The notes beneath the pieces are model-generated. The model made no database searches. It was not told the DNA's origin and was given only the letters and a program-made list of their open reading frames with translations. Positions 32,015 through 38,725 of a stretch of 39,356 bases of DNA are shown here, in pieces; within the stretch, counting starts at the first letter, position 1; every line of letters starts with the position of its first letter. The position numbers and the translations under genes are program-made. Origin of the DNA: an uncultured Lachnospiraceae bacterium (GTDB lineage Bacteria > Bacillota > Clostridia > Lachnospirales > Lachnospiraceae); assembly GCA_949076555.1 (NCBI GenBank), contig CARUOB010000024.1, forward strand, positions 1-39,356, written 5' to 3'.

Positions 32015-32500
32015 TTACCTCCCCATGTAATAGCCTTGTATCAGTTTCTTTGCCGTTGCCATTCCGGGTATCCCCAGTGTACATCTTCCTGCTGTCACGC
32101 CTGCTGCCTTCATGATTTCTTTATCCACCGGAATCTGATGCTTAAAACTCCATTTAAGGATCTGCGCTACACAGCCTGCGAGGCTCTTCCCTTTTCTGCG
32201 CACCCTGTCGGCTATCTCCGGCCGTTCCATGCACTGCGCTTTGATATACTCCACCCAGTCACTCATAATCTCTGTGCACTTCAATTCCTTTGCCTCCACT
32301 TCGATCTTGCCTATGGCTGCGGACATGGCATCGCATATATACAACAGGCTGCCATCAATGAACGCTTCCAACACATCCGGATCGATGCCGTTCTCCTTCG
32401 CCAGCACCTTTAAGCTGTCCAGATCCCCTTCTTTCCGAAGGTTTACCGCTGTCTCATTTATCTCTGCCGCTGAATCAAATTCTCCAAATCTCTCAAACAT
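32015..32500 (-). CDS. Conserved phage protein paired with the PcfJ-like gene
   Basis: 161 aa from the ATG at 32500 (AAGGAAGGAG upstream). It is helical: 'FERFGEFDSAAEINETAVNLRKEGDLDSLKVLAKENGIDPDVLEAFIDG' and a basic C-terminal half ending 'GIPGMATAKKLIQGYYMG'. Its position directly before the PcfJ-like gene recalls PcfK/PcfJ pairs, but the sequence does not clearly look like PcfK. Function unknown. Confidence 0.75.
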   Translation of the reverse strand: MFERFGEFDSAAEINETAVNLRKEGDLDSLKVLAKENGIDPDVLEAFIDGSLLYICDAMSAAIGKIEVEAKELKCTEIMSDWVEYIKAQCMERPEIADRVRRKGKSLAGCVAQILKWSFKHQIPVDKEIMKAAGVTAGRCTLGIPGMATAKKLIQGYYMGR

Positions 32501-32514
32501 AAGTTTCTCCTTCC

Positions 32515-33000
32515 TTACAGCCACCAGTCACTCACATCCTGCATGGTCTTCCATTGTCTCCCGGCCTTGACGCGGATCTGCTTTACCCGCCTGACATGCA
32601 CCGCATACTGTCTTACTTCCAAACGTTCTTCCGGTTCCCGCTGCTCCCTGTGCCCCATGGGCTCCCGCGGGCTCCGGTGCGCCCCTTCCGGATGCCAGCC
32701 TCTCCCCCGCCGGATACCCAGCTTCCTGAGACGGCGGTTTATTGCCGAAACACTCATGCCTGTCTGATCCGCTATCTCCTTATGTGTGGCCCCGTCCCTG
32801 TACATGACAAGAACCTGTTCTCTGTGCGCCTCAAATCTGTCCTGCCGGATCTCCTTCTCTCCGCAAAGCCGGATGGCCCTGTCTACCGTTGAGACGGAGC
32901 AGCCAAGAAGCGCGCCGATTTCCTTTCTGCATATCCCTTCTTTCCTGAGACCGCAGATCTGTCTGTACATCTCAAATACTTCCTGTTTCTTTCTCCGCAT
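32515..33000 (-). CDS. Helix-turn-helix protein (two tandem HTH units)
   Basis: 161 aa from the ATG at 33000 (AAAGGAG upstream). Two resolvase-like HTH segments are visible: 'ICGLRKEGICRKEIGALLGCSVSTVDRAIRLCG' and 'VLVMYRDGATHKEIADQTGMSVSAINRRLRKLGI'. The C-terminal third is very basic (Arg/His/Glu rich). Probably a phage regulator or an origin-binding protein beside the replication genes. Confidence 0.78.
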   Translation of the reverse strand: MRRKKQEVFEMYRQICGLRKEGICRKEIGALLGCSVSTVDRAIRLCGEKEIRQDRFEAHREQVLVMYRDGATHKEIADQTGMSVSAINRRLRKLGIRRGRGWHPEGAHRSPREPMGHREQREPEERLEVRQYAVHVRRVKQIRVKAGRQWKTMQDVSDWWL

Positions 33001-33511
33001 GCCGCCTGTCTCCTTTCCCTGTGTTCCACTCCGGCACCTCCACAGCAAGGTAATTTTCCGGACTGTTCAGCCTGTGGTCCCGCTCCATCTCTTTCTTGAT
33101 CCTGCCGCGCATACACTGGCGGTAGGAATGCTCTTCGTCTGTCCACTCTGCAATGTGCTGCTCTAAAAGCGCTGCACACTGCTGCCACAGATCCATATTC
33201 CCTACCTGCTTTCCTCTGGCGTTCTTCCATCCGTTTCCCTGCCACTGCCAGAGCCAGTGGTTTTCCATGGTGTTTAAAATATGTGTACATGTAGTAAAGA
33301 CCCGGACGCAGCATGTTTTTGTCAGGATGGAAAGCGCCTGCTGTAAAAGCCGCAGCGCCATCTCATTCTCGGTGATGATATCCGCATAGATAATCCCGCC
33401 TCTTGTGATTGGTTTCCCGGACTGCAGGAGATACTCTGCCATCCACGCCCCGGCCATCCGGCGTTTTGCCGGGCCGCTGTATGCCGTTTCTATGTAAATA
33501 TTCACGTTCAC
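32972..33511 (-). CDS. RNase H-like phage protein
   Basis: 179 aa with a GTG start at 33511 (AAGGTGG upstream); the open frame extends much further upstream but only overlaps the HUH gene. 'NVNIYIETAYSGPAKRRMAGAWMAEYLLQSGKPITRGG' and 'VRVFTTCTHILNTMENHWLWQWQGNGWKNARGKQVGN' follow the RNase HI fold, including the 'NGWKNAKGKPV' type motif. The usual YTDS motif reads FTTC, so the central catalytic acid seems absent. It overlaps the genes on both sides. Confidence 0.75.
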   Translation of the reverse strand: MNVNIYIETAYSGPAKRRMAGAWMAEYLLQSGKPITRGGIIYADIITENEMALRLLQQALSILTKTCCVRVFTTCTHILNTMENHWLWQWQGNGWKNARGKQVGNMDLWQQCAALLEQHIAEWTDEEHSYRQCMRGRIKKEMERDHRLNSPENYLAVEVPEWNTGKGDRRHAEKETGSI

Positions 33512-34275
33512 CCGCTGCCACCTTCTTTCTTTCCGTTCCGGGTATTTATCAGCTTTTTCAATGTGTAATGCTGGTACGGGTACCCGGTCACCGGATTCTC
33601 CCCGTTGTAGACAGAGTCCTTTACCACGTACCAGCCCTTTGGCGCCACAGGCGGATTGCGCCACCTCTTGCGCGGAACATCCTCTACCTTCTTTACCGGC
33701 TCCTCCAGATTCCTGCTTCTGGAATAAGTGCACCAGCCGCACTCCTCCTTTGTCTCCGCCTTCACGATGTACTCCGCCAGCTTTTCATACTCCCCCTCTT
33801 CGTACAGGGTCGAAAAAAACGCACTGCCATATGTCCACAGCTTTTTTACCAGCTTTACCGTGTCGATCCCGTCCCGGCGGATGTCCTGTATCACAAGATG
33901 GTGATGTAGAACCTGTCCTCTCTTTCCCCGCTCCGTCACCGCGATCCACTTGAACAGAATACCTGCTCTCTTATATGCCTCGCGCATCCTGTCCAGAAAC
34001 TTTTTACGGTGGGCCTTTGCCTCCTCGTAGGTCTCCGGCCTTTCTCCCGGCCTGTATTTCAGGATCAGGTGCCAGTCTCCTTCATGGAAGTTCATCAGAA
34101 TCAAACGCTGCAGCCGCCTCCACCGGTTCCTCTCATTCTGCTTCCGGACGTCCTCCGGGGTCATCTTCTCCTTTTTCTCCCTCTTTTTACCCGGCGCACC
34201 ATAATTTCCTCTCTTATATTTTTTGACATGAATAACGACACCCATGTCATAAATTACTTTCCTGTAAACCGTCAT
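33508..34275 (-). CDS. HUH-type replication-associated protein (G2P/ORF2-like)
   Basis: 255 aa from the ATG at 34275; the ribosome site is unclear and ATG 34245 is possible. 'FHEGDWHLILKY' (motif I-like), 'GQVLHHHLVIQD' with HxH at residues 124-126 and 'KLAEYIVKA' with Tyr169 and Lys172 (motif III) match the replication-initiation endonuclease core of rolling-circle Rep proteins. It lies near the start of the early operon and may nick the phage origin. Confidence 0.8.
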   Translation of the reverse strand: MTVYRKVIYDMGVVIHVKKYKRGNYGAPGKKREKKEKMTPEDVRKQNERNRWRRLQRLILMNFHEGDWHLILKYRPGERPETYEEAKAHRKKFLDRMREAYKRAGILFKWIAVTERGKRGQVLHHHLVIQDIRRDGIDTVKLVKKLWTYGSAFFSTLYEEGEYEKLAEYIVKAETKEECGWCTYSRSRNLEEPVKKVEDVPRKRWRNPPVAPKGWYVVKDSVYNGENPVTGYPYQHYTLKKLINTRNGKKEGGSG

Positions 34276-34313
34276 CACCCCCTAACTTTAATATCTTTAT
34301 CAGGACAGAAAAA

Positions 34314-34350
34314 AGGCGGAAAACACTGTATTTACTTGACTTTTCCGCCT
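34314..34350 (-). terminator. Minus-strand intrinsic terminator before the HUH gene
   Basis: AGGCGGAAAA (34314-34323) and TTTTCCGCCT (34341-34350) form a perfect 10-bp stem. On the minus strand TTTTTTCTG follows. It would end or attenuate transcription from the short genes at 34.4-35.7 kb, about 40 bases before the HUH gene. Confidence 0.65.
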
Positions 34351-34364
34351 CTGGGTGATATCAT
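34336..34364 (+). promoter_or_regulatory. Plus-strand promoter in the 34.3-34.4 kb gap
   Basis: TTGACT (34336-34341), 17-base spacer, TATCAT (34359-34364). It points against the early operon. A terminator-like stem follows within 55 bases. Confidence 0.45.
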
Positions 34365-34370
34365 TTTTAT

Positions 34371-34425
34371 AGTAGGTTTTTATGTATCACCCGAGAATCC
34401 GCCCCGCGCCAACGGGGCTTTTCTC
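34371..34425 (+). ncRNA. Candidate 55-nt small RNA
   Basis: It runs from about 7 bases after TATCAT to GCCCCG-CGCCAA-CGGGGC followed by TTTTCTC (34401-34425). The arms GGGTGATA (34354-34361) and TATCACCC (34384-34391) also pair across the promoter region. No coding capacity. Expression is inferred from promoter and terminator only. Confidence 0.35.
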
Positions 34426-34437
34426 ATGTCTTCTTTT

Positions 34438-34824
34438 TCACACGCCCGTCTCCTTCTCCATCTGTATCTGCACCTTCCCGCCGCCAAGATCTTCCCAGCT
34501 CTTTATGTACATTGGCCCGTACCGCGGTAACGGCCGCAGGTGCAGGTCGTCATATGTCTTATGTATCCTGACACACTCCCATCCGGCCCGTTCCACTTCC
34601 TGTTCCGGGAAAAGCCCGTCCTTCACCTGCTCCCAATCCTCCTTATAAGCCCGATTCCCAAAAAGCGCTGCGAGCTCAGCTTCGGTAAACTGCAGGAATG
34701 TGGCAACTGCCTGTGCCCTAAAATAAAGCATCTTTGCCGCCGCCCACTCTTTACGCTGGCAGCGTATCCGGAACTGGTCGGCGTAAGTATACAGCTTGTC
34801 CTTTACTTCCTGCTCTGTCAGCAT
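34438..34824 (-). CDS. Conserved early phage protein of unknown function
   Basis: 128 aa with GGAGGG upstream. Mostly helical: 'LTEQEVKDKLYTYADQFRIRCQRKEWAAAKMLYFRAQAVATFLQFTEAELAALFG' then 'WEQVKDGLFPEQEVERAGWECVR'. It overlaps the preceding membrane protein gene by 7 bases. No family recognised. Confidence 0.75.
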   Translation of the reverse strand: MLTEQEVKDKLYTYADQFRIRCQRKEWAAAKMLYFRAQAVATFLQFTEAELAALFGNRAYKEDWEQVKDGLFPEQEVERAGWECVRIHKTYDDLHLRPLPRYGPMYIKSWEDLGGGKVQIQMEKETGV

Positions 34825-35045
34825 CCCTGTCCCTCCCGGTTTTCACCGGCAGGCTTGTCCGCCGGATCGTCCGCTTCCTTCCCGGTTCCGCCATCTTCCT
34901 CCTCATCCCTAAACAGCCACATCAGCGCGGCGCCCGCCGCTGTCATCGCCGCTGCCGTTGCGAGACTTACGCCTTTGTCAATCGCTGCGCCCGCCGCCGC
35001 AAGACCTGCCATGATAAGATAAAATCCTATGTATGCCATGCGCAT
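34818..35045 (-). CDS. Small membrane protein with acidic tail
   Basis: 75 aa with GGAG 7 bases upstream. Two hydrophobic helices (residues about 3-20 and 26-46: 'YIGFYLIMAGLAAAGAA', 'SLATAAAMTAAGAALMWLF') then a 28-residue acidic hydrophilic tail. Membrane location is likely; function unknown. Confidence 0.72.
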   Translation of the reverse strand: MRMAYIGFYLIMAGLAAAGAAIDKGVSLATAAAMTAAGAALMWLFRDEEEDGGTGKEADDPADKPAGENREGQGC

Positions 35046-35047
35046 CC

Positions 35048-35239
35048 CTACTCTCCTTCTACATGAACTGTCTTTGTCTCCCTGTCATAAACCAGCGTGA
35101 TAGAGTCCCCGTGCCGGTCCTCCAGCTTTCCTACGTTTCCGTCGATAGTAAGCGTAAAATACTCCATCACAAAACCCTGTTCAACTGCCCATCTCATCAT
35201 TGCATACTCCGCGATCGTCTTAGCTCCTTTTATCACCAT
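35048..35239 (-). CDS. Small early protein
   Basis: 63 aa from the ATG at 35239 (GAGGAGG upstream). 'MVIKGAKTIAEYAMMRWAVEQGFV' is helical, followed by beta strands 'YFTLTIDGNVGKLEDRHGDSITLVYD'. It ends 2 bases before the next gene starts. No family recognised. Confidence 0.72.
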   Translation of the reverse strand: MVIKGAKTIAEYAMMRWAVEQGFVMEYFTLTIDGNVGKLEDRHGDSITLVYDRETKTVHVEGE

Positions 35240-35260
35240 GCTTGTCCTCCTCAAGACCGC

Positions 35261-35413
35261 CTATGCGGTCTCCTCCTTTGTTGCAGGCCGTACCTCTACG
35301 CTTACCACTTCCAAGCCATACTGATCCGCATACAGCCGGAGCAGCAGATCCTTCATGTCCGCAAAACGCTTATCTGTTATCTCCATATCAAATTCCTGTT
35401 TCCGTCCTTCCAT
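35261..35413 (-). CDS. Small early protein
   Basis: 50 aa from the ATG at 35413 (GGAGGTGG upstream). 'QEFDMEITDKRFADMKDLLLRLYADQYGLEVVSVEVRPA' is one helix and one strand. First of a run of short early genes. Unknown function. Confidence 0.68.
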   Translation of the reverse strand: MEGRKQEFDMEITDKRFADMKDLLLRLYADQYGLEVVSVEVRPATKEETA

Positions 35414-35460
35414 ATGCCCACCTCCGTTACATCTTATGTGGCACTGTTTGTACATGTTGC

Positions 35461-35489
35461 TTGCCGGTTCAGGAAGAATGTGTTACAAT
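35461..35489 (+). promoter_or_regulatory. Plus-strand promoter in the 35.4-35.6 kb gap
   Basis: TTGCCG (35461-35466), 17-base spacer, TACAAT (35484-35489). It opposes the early operon and is followed by a stem and U-rich stretch 50 bases later. Confidence 0.42.
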
Positions 35490-35495
35490 CTACCT

Positions 35496-35555
35496 GTAGT
35501 TTTATTGGTTACTTGTCCCGGTCGGCGGCGGTACGCCTCCGGGACGTTTTAATTT
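35496..35555 (+). ncRNA. Candidate 55-60-nt small RNA
   Basis: The stem GTCCCGG (35515-35521) and CCGGGAC (35539-35545), with a G/C-rich inner loop, is followed by GTTTTAATTT. It begins about 7 bases after TACAAT. It lies between the 50-aa and 56-aa genes of the opposite strand. Promoter and terminator are seen; expression is inferred. Confidence 0.38.
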
Positions 35556-35578
35556 ACAACCTAGCTCCGTTCAGCCAC

Positions 35579-35749
35579 TCATCTGCGCAAATATACGTTC
35601 TGAATTGTTTCCCTTGTTATCTTGATTATTTCGTTACATATATCTGTCATATAGTCATCTATTACATTAAAAGTATGGATGGCTAAAATTCTGTTCGTGA
35701 TAACCGTCACCACTATGCAAATAGTTATACACAATAGCTTGTCTTCCAC
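35579..35749 (-). CDS. 56-aa membrane-type peptide
   Basis: GTG start at 35749 with GGAGGTGA 5-6 bases upstream. Residues 4-24 are hydrophobic (KLLCITICIVVTVITN), then a polar tail 'DYMTDICNEIIKITRETIQN'. Short enough to be missed by gene finders; the ribosome site supports it. It would be the first product after the Cro-like region in the early operon. Unknown function. Confidence 0.55.
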   Translation of the reverse strand: MEDKLLCITICIVVTVITNRILAIHTFNVIDDYMTDICNEIIKITRETIQNVYLRR

Positions 35750-35871
35750 CCTCTCACCTCCCTCCTACCTCCTGCTTCACCTAAATCTGCCCTTGCCATT
35801 TCTAACCATCTCCCCTATACTTTTGACTACAGGATGCCGTTACATCCGAGTATAAATGAAAGGAGTGTCAC
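35750..35871. other. Early leader region, no gene seen
   Basis: The stretch holds the ribosome sites for the flanking divergent genes. TTGACT at 35823 is followed by TATAAA only after 22 bases, which is too far for a good promoter. I see no other feature. Confidence 0.4.
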
Positions 35872-36069
35872 ATGATTGAATATGAAACCCGACTGTACCA
35901 TTGCCACAAAATCCAAAAAAATGTCAAGATTGCAGAAGACTACGATTCTTCTGCTGATGGTCGGCGCCTAGTGCGGTGCTCATGTCCATATCACCAATAC
36001 AAGGATATGAGGCCGCACTGTGATGGGTATAATGAGTTTGGCTTTCAGTGTTGCTATGCAAAAAGCTAA
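35872..36069 (+). CDS. Small Cys/His-rich protein
   Basis: 65 aa with AAAGGAG 6 bases upstream, opposite to its neighbours. Cys and His pairs (YHCHK, RCSCPYHQY, RPHCDG, QCCYAK) suggest metal binding. Its 3' part overlaps tail to tail with a minus-strand Cys-rich frame by about 146 bases; one of the two may be spurious. The ribosome site favours this one being translated. Confidence 0.55.
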   Translation: MIEYETRLYHCHKIQKNVKIAEDYDSSADGRRLVRCSCPYHQYKDMRPHCDGYNEFGFQCCYAKS

Positions 36070-36196
36070 TTACTAAACTCACAAGTTCCTCAGGCCTCTC
36101 TGACGGAGACAAGTAACAATAAAGTCGCAGGCAACATTTACAGCAATCACCTTTTTCTTCTTTGCAATGTTGACTTACGGCTTTATTAAATTCCAT
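35924..36196 (-). CDS. Small Cys-rich protein behind the Cro-like gene
   Basis: About 90 aa from the ATG at 36196. The preceding gene's stop overlaps the start region and GGAGGT lies upstream, so coupling is likely. 'FNKAVSQHCKEEKGDCCKCCLRLYCYLSPSERPEELVSLVISFL' is Cys-rich and looks like a true phage protein. The remaining 45 residues are antisense to the plus-strand gene and look less protein-like, so the real end may differ. Confidence 0.5.
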   Translation of the reverse strand: MEFNKAVSQHCKEEKGDCCKCCLRLYCYLSPSERPEELVSLVISFLHSNTESQTHYTHHSAASYPCIGDMDMSTALGADHQQKNRSLLQS

Positions 36197-36201
36197 CGCA
36201 T

Positions 36202-36417
36202 TCACCTACCTCCGACCTCCTGCTTCTCAAACAAAAATTTCAAACTTAACTCCGGGAAAAAGGCTTCCTTGACTTTTACCGCTTCATCAATGGAAAATGC
36301 TGTATCGCCGTTGATTTTGTTCGATGCACTGTTTCTGTGAATCTGCAAAACATTAGCAATATCTTCGATTTTGATGCTTCTTTTAGCCATTTCTCCCTTT
36401 AAGTTTAGGCACTGCAT
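36202..36417 (-). CDS. Cro-like HTH regulator
   Basis: 71 aa from the ATG at 36417 (GAGGAGGG upstream). 'LNLKGEMAKRSIKIEDIANVLQIHRNSASNKINGDTAFSIDEAVKVKEAFFP' is an XRE/Cro-type HTH. It is divergent from the CI-like gene with a consensus promoter at 36460-36488, the standard Cro position, and is the first gene of the leftward early operon. Confidence 0.85.
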   Translation of the reverse strand: MQCLNLKGEMAKRSIKIEDIANVLQIHRNSASNKINGDTAFSIDEAVKVKEAFFPELSLKFLFEKQEVGGR

Positions 36418-36440
36418 ATCATCCCTCCTCATCTATTCGT

Positions 36441-36450
36441 TTGCGTAACT
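36441..36450. promoter_or_regulatory. Candidate operator half-site TTGCGTAACT
   Basis: Matches TTGCATAACT at 36504-36513 in 9 of 10 bases, 63 bp away (about six helical turns). It lies just downstream of the Cro promoter start. With TAATGCAA (36453-36460) it forms an imperfect inverted repeat. Confidence 0.5.
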
Positions 36451-36459
36451 CATAATGCA

Positions 36460-36488
36460 ATAATATATTCATTAGAATAATCTGTCAA
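36460..36488 (-). promoter_or_regulatory. Early leftward promoter (Cro side)
   Basis: Minus strand: TTGACA (36488-36483), 17-base spacer, TATTAT (36465-36460). Transcription would start near 36453 and enter the Cro-like gene. Confidence 0.8.
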
Positions 36489-36503
36489 CAGTTTTTTATT
36501 CCT

Positions 36504-36513
36504 TTGCATAACT
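36504..36513. promoter_or_regulatory. Candidate operator half-site TTGCATAACT
   Basis: Second copy of the half-site, immediately upstream of the CI promoter -35. Shared with 36441-36450. Confidence 0.5.
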
Positions 36514-36518
36514 TTTTG

Positions 36519-36547
36519 TTTACATGCTTATTTTATTGTGTTATATT
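36519..36547 (+). promoter_or_regulatory. Lysogenic repressor promoter
   Basis: TTTACA (36519-36524), 17-base spacer, TATATT (36542-36547), 25 bases before the repressor start codon. Confidence 0.75.
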
Positions 36548-36571
36548 CAATTCACGAGGAGGTTTATTTTG

Positions 36572-37300
36572 ATGGGAATAGGAAGTAAATTATCCAAATT
36601 AATGGATATAAACGGCACAAATGCAAATGAACTTGCCCGAAAAATCGATGTTTCTCCACAAACAATTTATTCAATTATTAAGAGAGATAGTAAGAAGGCT
36701 GACATTGAAGTTCTTCTCAAATTAGCTGATACCCTTGGTGTCACTGCCGAATATTTTGTTGATGATATAAACACTGGTAATGGCTCTAGTTTAGAACAAT
36801 ATTCAAAAGAAGAACTTAATCATTTGAAGAAATACCATAATTTAGATACCCTTGGCCAATCCCACGTCGACGCTGTCCTGCAATGGGAAACCGAACGTAT
36901 CCAGCAGATCCAGCAAGCGGCTTCTGCTCCTGCTGCCACCCGTATGATAAACTATTACTATCGCCTCGCTTCTGCCGGAACAGGACAGATCATCTTCGAT
37001 ATGCCGCCCACTAAGCGCATAGAAATCCCCGCTATTCCTGAGTACAGGAAAGCGGATTATGCCATCGGCGTAAACGGGAACAGTATGGAGCCCGTCTACC
37101 ATGACGGCGATACGCTGCTTGTAGAAATGACGGATAGGGTGGAAATCGGTGAAATCGGTATCTTTCTGGTGAATGGGGAGAGTTTTGTGAAAAAGCGTGG
37201 AGAAGTTGAGCTGATCTCCTTGAACCATGAAAGCAAAAACATTCCTTTGAATGAGGACGCACGGTGTCTGGGAAAAGTGATTGGAAAAATTGAGGCATGA
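36572..37300 (+). CDS. CI/LexA-like prophage repressor (XRE + S24 peptidase)
   Basis: 242 aa from the ATG at 36572 (GAGGAGG 9 bases upstream). Residues 3-65 are an XRE HTH ('LSKLMDINGTNANELARKIDVSPQTIYSIIKRDSKKADIEVLLKLADTLGVTAEYF'). Residues 135-136 (Ala-Gly in RLASAG) fit the LexA-type cleavage site. Ser171 in 'GNSMEPVYHDGD' and Lys207/208 in 'FVKKRG' form the S24 catalytic pair. It should hold the prophage silent and self-cleave on RecA activation. Confidence 0.93.
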   Translation: MGIGSKLSKLMDINGTNANELARKIDVSPQTIYSIIKRDSKKADIEVLLKLADTLGVTAEYFVDDINTGNGSSLEQYSKEELNHLKKYHNLDTLGQSHVDAVLQWETERIQQIQQAASAPAATRMINYYYRLASAGTGQIIFDMPPTKRIEIPAIPEYRKADYAIGVNGNSMEPVYHDGDTLLVEMTDRVEIGEIGIFLVNGESFVKKRGEVELISLNHESKNIPLNEDARCLGKVIGKIEA

Positions 37301-37346
37301 TTAAACCGCTACGGCGATTTAATAAAAGCAAAGGATGGAATTTTAT

Positions 37347-37643
37347 ATGAACGAAACAAAGTATTGCAAATTCTGCGGATCTGTAATAGACATGGACTGT
37401 GTTGTCTGCCCCAAATGTGGAAAACAAGTTGAGGCTCTCAAAGGCCCCGATAATCCCACCCCTATAATAATCAATAACTCATCCAGTTCGTCTGCATCTG
37501 CCGCTGTTTCAGCAGTTATCGCTACACCAATTACCAGAGAATTACCTTGGTATCTGAGGACATCGTGGATAATTATTCTCGGTTTCCTTACTGGTGGAAT
37601 ATATTGGATCATTGGATTTATATTAAGGGTAACATGGAAATAA
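37347..37643 (+). CDS. Zinc-ribbon protein with C-terminal membrane helix
   Basis: 98 aa from the ATG at 37347; an ATG at 37335 is in frame. 'YCKFCGSVIDMDCVVCPKCGKQ' gives two CxxC knuckles. A Ser/Ala-rich linker follows and then a membrane helix (IIILGFLTGGIYWIIGFIL). It lies downstream of the repressor on the same strand, the lysogenic-expression position, so it may be a cargo or exclusion protein (inference). Confidence 0.75.
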   Translation: MNETKYCKFCGSVIDMDCVVCPKCGKQVEALKGPDNPTPIIINNSSSSSASAAVSAVIATPITRELPWYLRTSWIIILGFLTGGIYWIIGFILRVTWK

Positions 37644-37784
37644 CTGCCTTTCTTTCTGAAATAGCAACTATACTATCCATGTTCAATTCTACCTTAGGTG
37701 TACTCGAATTTGGTATAAACAAATGAATAATAAAAAATATTTAAGAAGAGAAAATGCTCACCGATAAATGAAGGGGGATCTAAT

Positions 37785-38468
37785 ATGTCACTTATAAAAT
37801 GTCCTGAATGTGGAAAAGAAATTTCTGATAAAGCTCTCACATGCCCAAACTGTGGTTTTCCTATAAATACTGGAAATAATTTCTCATATCCAAAAGTTAC
37901 ACAGCCATTTGTTCCTGCTACTGTACACTGTCCCCCATCCTGCACACAAAAAATCGGACCGATTCAAATTGACGAAAACAACAAAATGTTTAGAATATTA
38001 GGTTCTGTCCCTGTAAACGGGAAAAAGGATGGTATTGGAAAATCCCTTTTTAAGGGTATGATGGCTATTAGCACTGTTGGAATGTCCGTGGCTGCTGAAA
38101 AAATGGTAGGCGGCGGAAACAAACAAAAAGTCGGCGATAAAACATGGCTAAAATTCTCTGATTTAATTAATTATGAACTACTCGAAGATGACAGCGTCGT
38201 AACAAGTGGTGGGGTTGGCCAAGCGCTTATAGGTGGCGCTCTGTTTGGTGGTGCTGGAGCCATCGCTGGCGGAATTACAGGCAAACGGGTGCAAAAGAAA
38301 AAAGTGGAATCCCTCATAGTTAAAGTCACTCTAAATAATTTTGAGTGTCCTTGCCTTTTGATCCCACTGATTTCAAAGCCCACAAAAACAAACAGCCCAG
38401 AATATACGACGGCTTTCAATTTGGCGCACCAGATTTTATCTGCTCTTGATGTAATAGCACACAGATAA
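37785..38468 (+). CDS. Zinc-ribbon / glycine-zipper protein
   Basis: 227 aa with AAGGGGG upstream. 'KCPECGKEISDKALTCPNCGFPI' is a zinc ribbon. Residues about 75-110 ('KSLFKGMMAISTVGMSVAAEKMVGGG') and 142-165 ('GQALIGGALFGGAGAIAGGITGKR') include a glycine zipper able to enter or span a membrane. Expressed in the same direction as the repressor. Possible lysogenic cargo; function unknown. Confidence 0.78.
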   Translation: MSLIKCPECGKEISDKALTCPNCGFPINTGNNFSYPKVTQPFVPATVHCPPSCTQKIGPIQIDENNKMFRILGSVPVNGKKDGIGKSLFKGMMAISTVGMSVAAEKMVGGGNKQKVGDKTWLKFSDLINYELLEDDSVVTSGGVGQALIGGALFGGAGAIAGGITGKRVQKKKVESLIVKVTLNNFECPCLLIPLISKPTKTNSPEYTTAFNLAHQILSALDVIAHR

Positions 38469-38548
38469 GATCTCTCTGTCTGGATAAGCTGATAAATATA
38501 TAAGAAATGCCGATTTTGGAACAATAATACTCACAGGAGGTATCTTTT

Positions 38549-38725
38549 ATGGAATATATCATAACTTTCACTTGGGATGAAGAAGCCAGCGTATGGATTG
38601 CCACCAGCAACGACATACCCGGTCTCGTTCTTGAATCCGGCTCATTTGATGCCCTGCTGGAGCGCACACGGTTCGCGGTTCCTGATCTTCTTTCTCTAAA
38701 TGCTTCCGATCCAGAGTGGAATTAA
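38549..38725 (+). CDS. DUF1902-family small protein (HicB-like fold)
   Basis: 58 aa with ACAGGAGG 8 bases upstream. 'YIITFTWDEEASVWIATSNDIPGLVLESGSFDALLERTRFAVPDLLSLN' matches the DUF1902 pattern, related in shape to HicB antitoxins. No HicA-like toxin gene is next to it; the following frame is a damaged gene. May be an orphan antitoxin-like protein. Confidence 0.82.
   Translation: MEYIITFTWDEEASVWIATSNDIPGLVLESGSFDALLERTRFAVPDLLSLNASDPEWN

Noticed and set aside
32015..32500. Naming this gene PcfK or an AcrIIA9-type anti-CRISPR because it precedes the PcfJ-like gene
   Set aside because: The position fits, but the sequence does not show a PcfK pattern that I can recognise. I left it as unknown.
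32883..33314. A 143-codon minus-strand frame overlapping the RNase H-like and HTH genes
   Set aside because: It is out of frame with both recognised proteins and shows no family pattern.
36842..37427. Minus-strand frames opposite the CI-like repressor
   Set aside because: Antisense to a well-supported gene with catalytic residues; no start signals.
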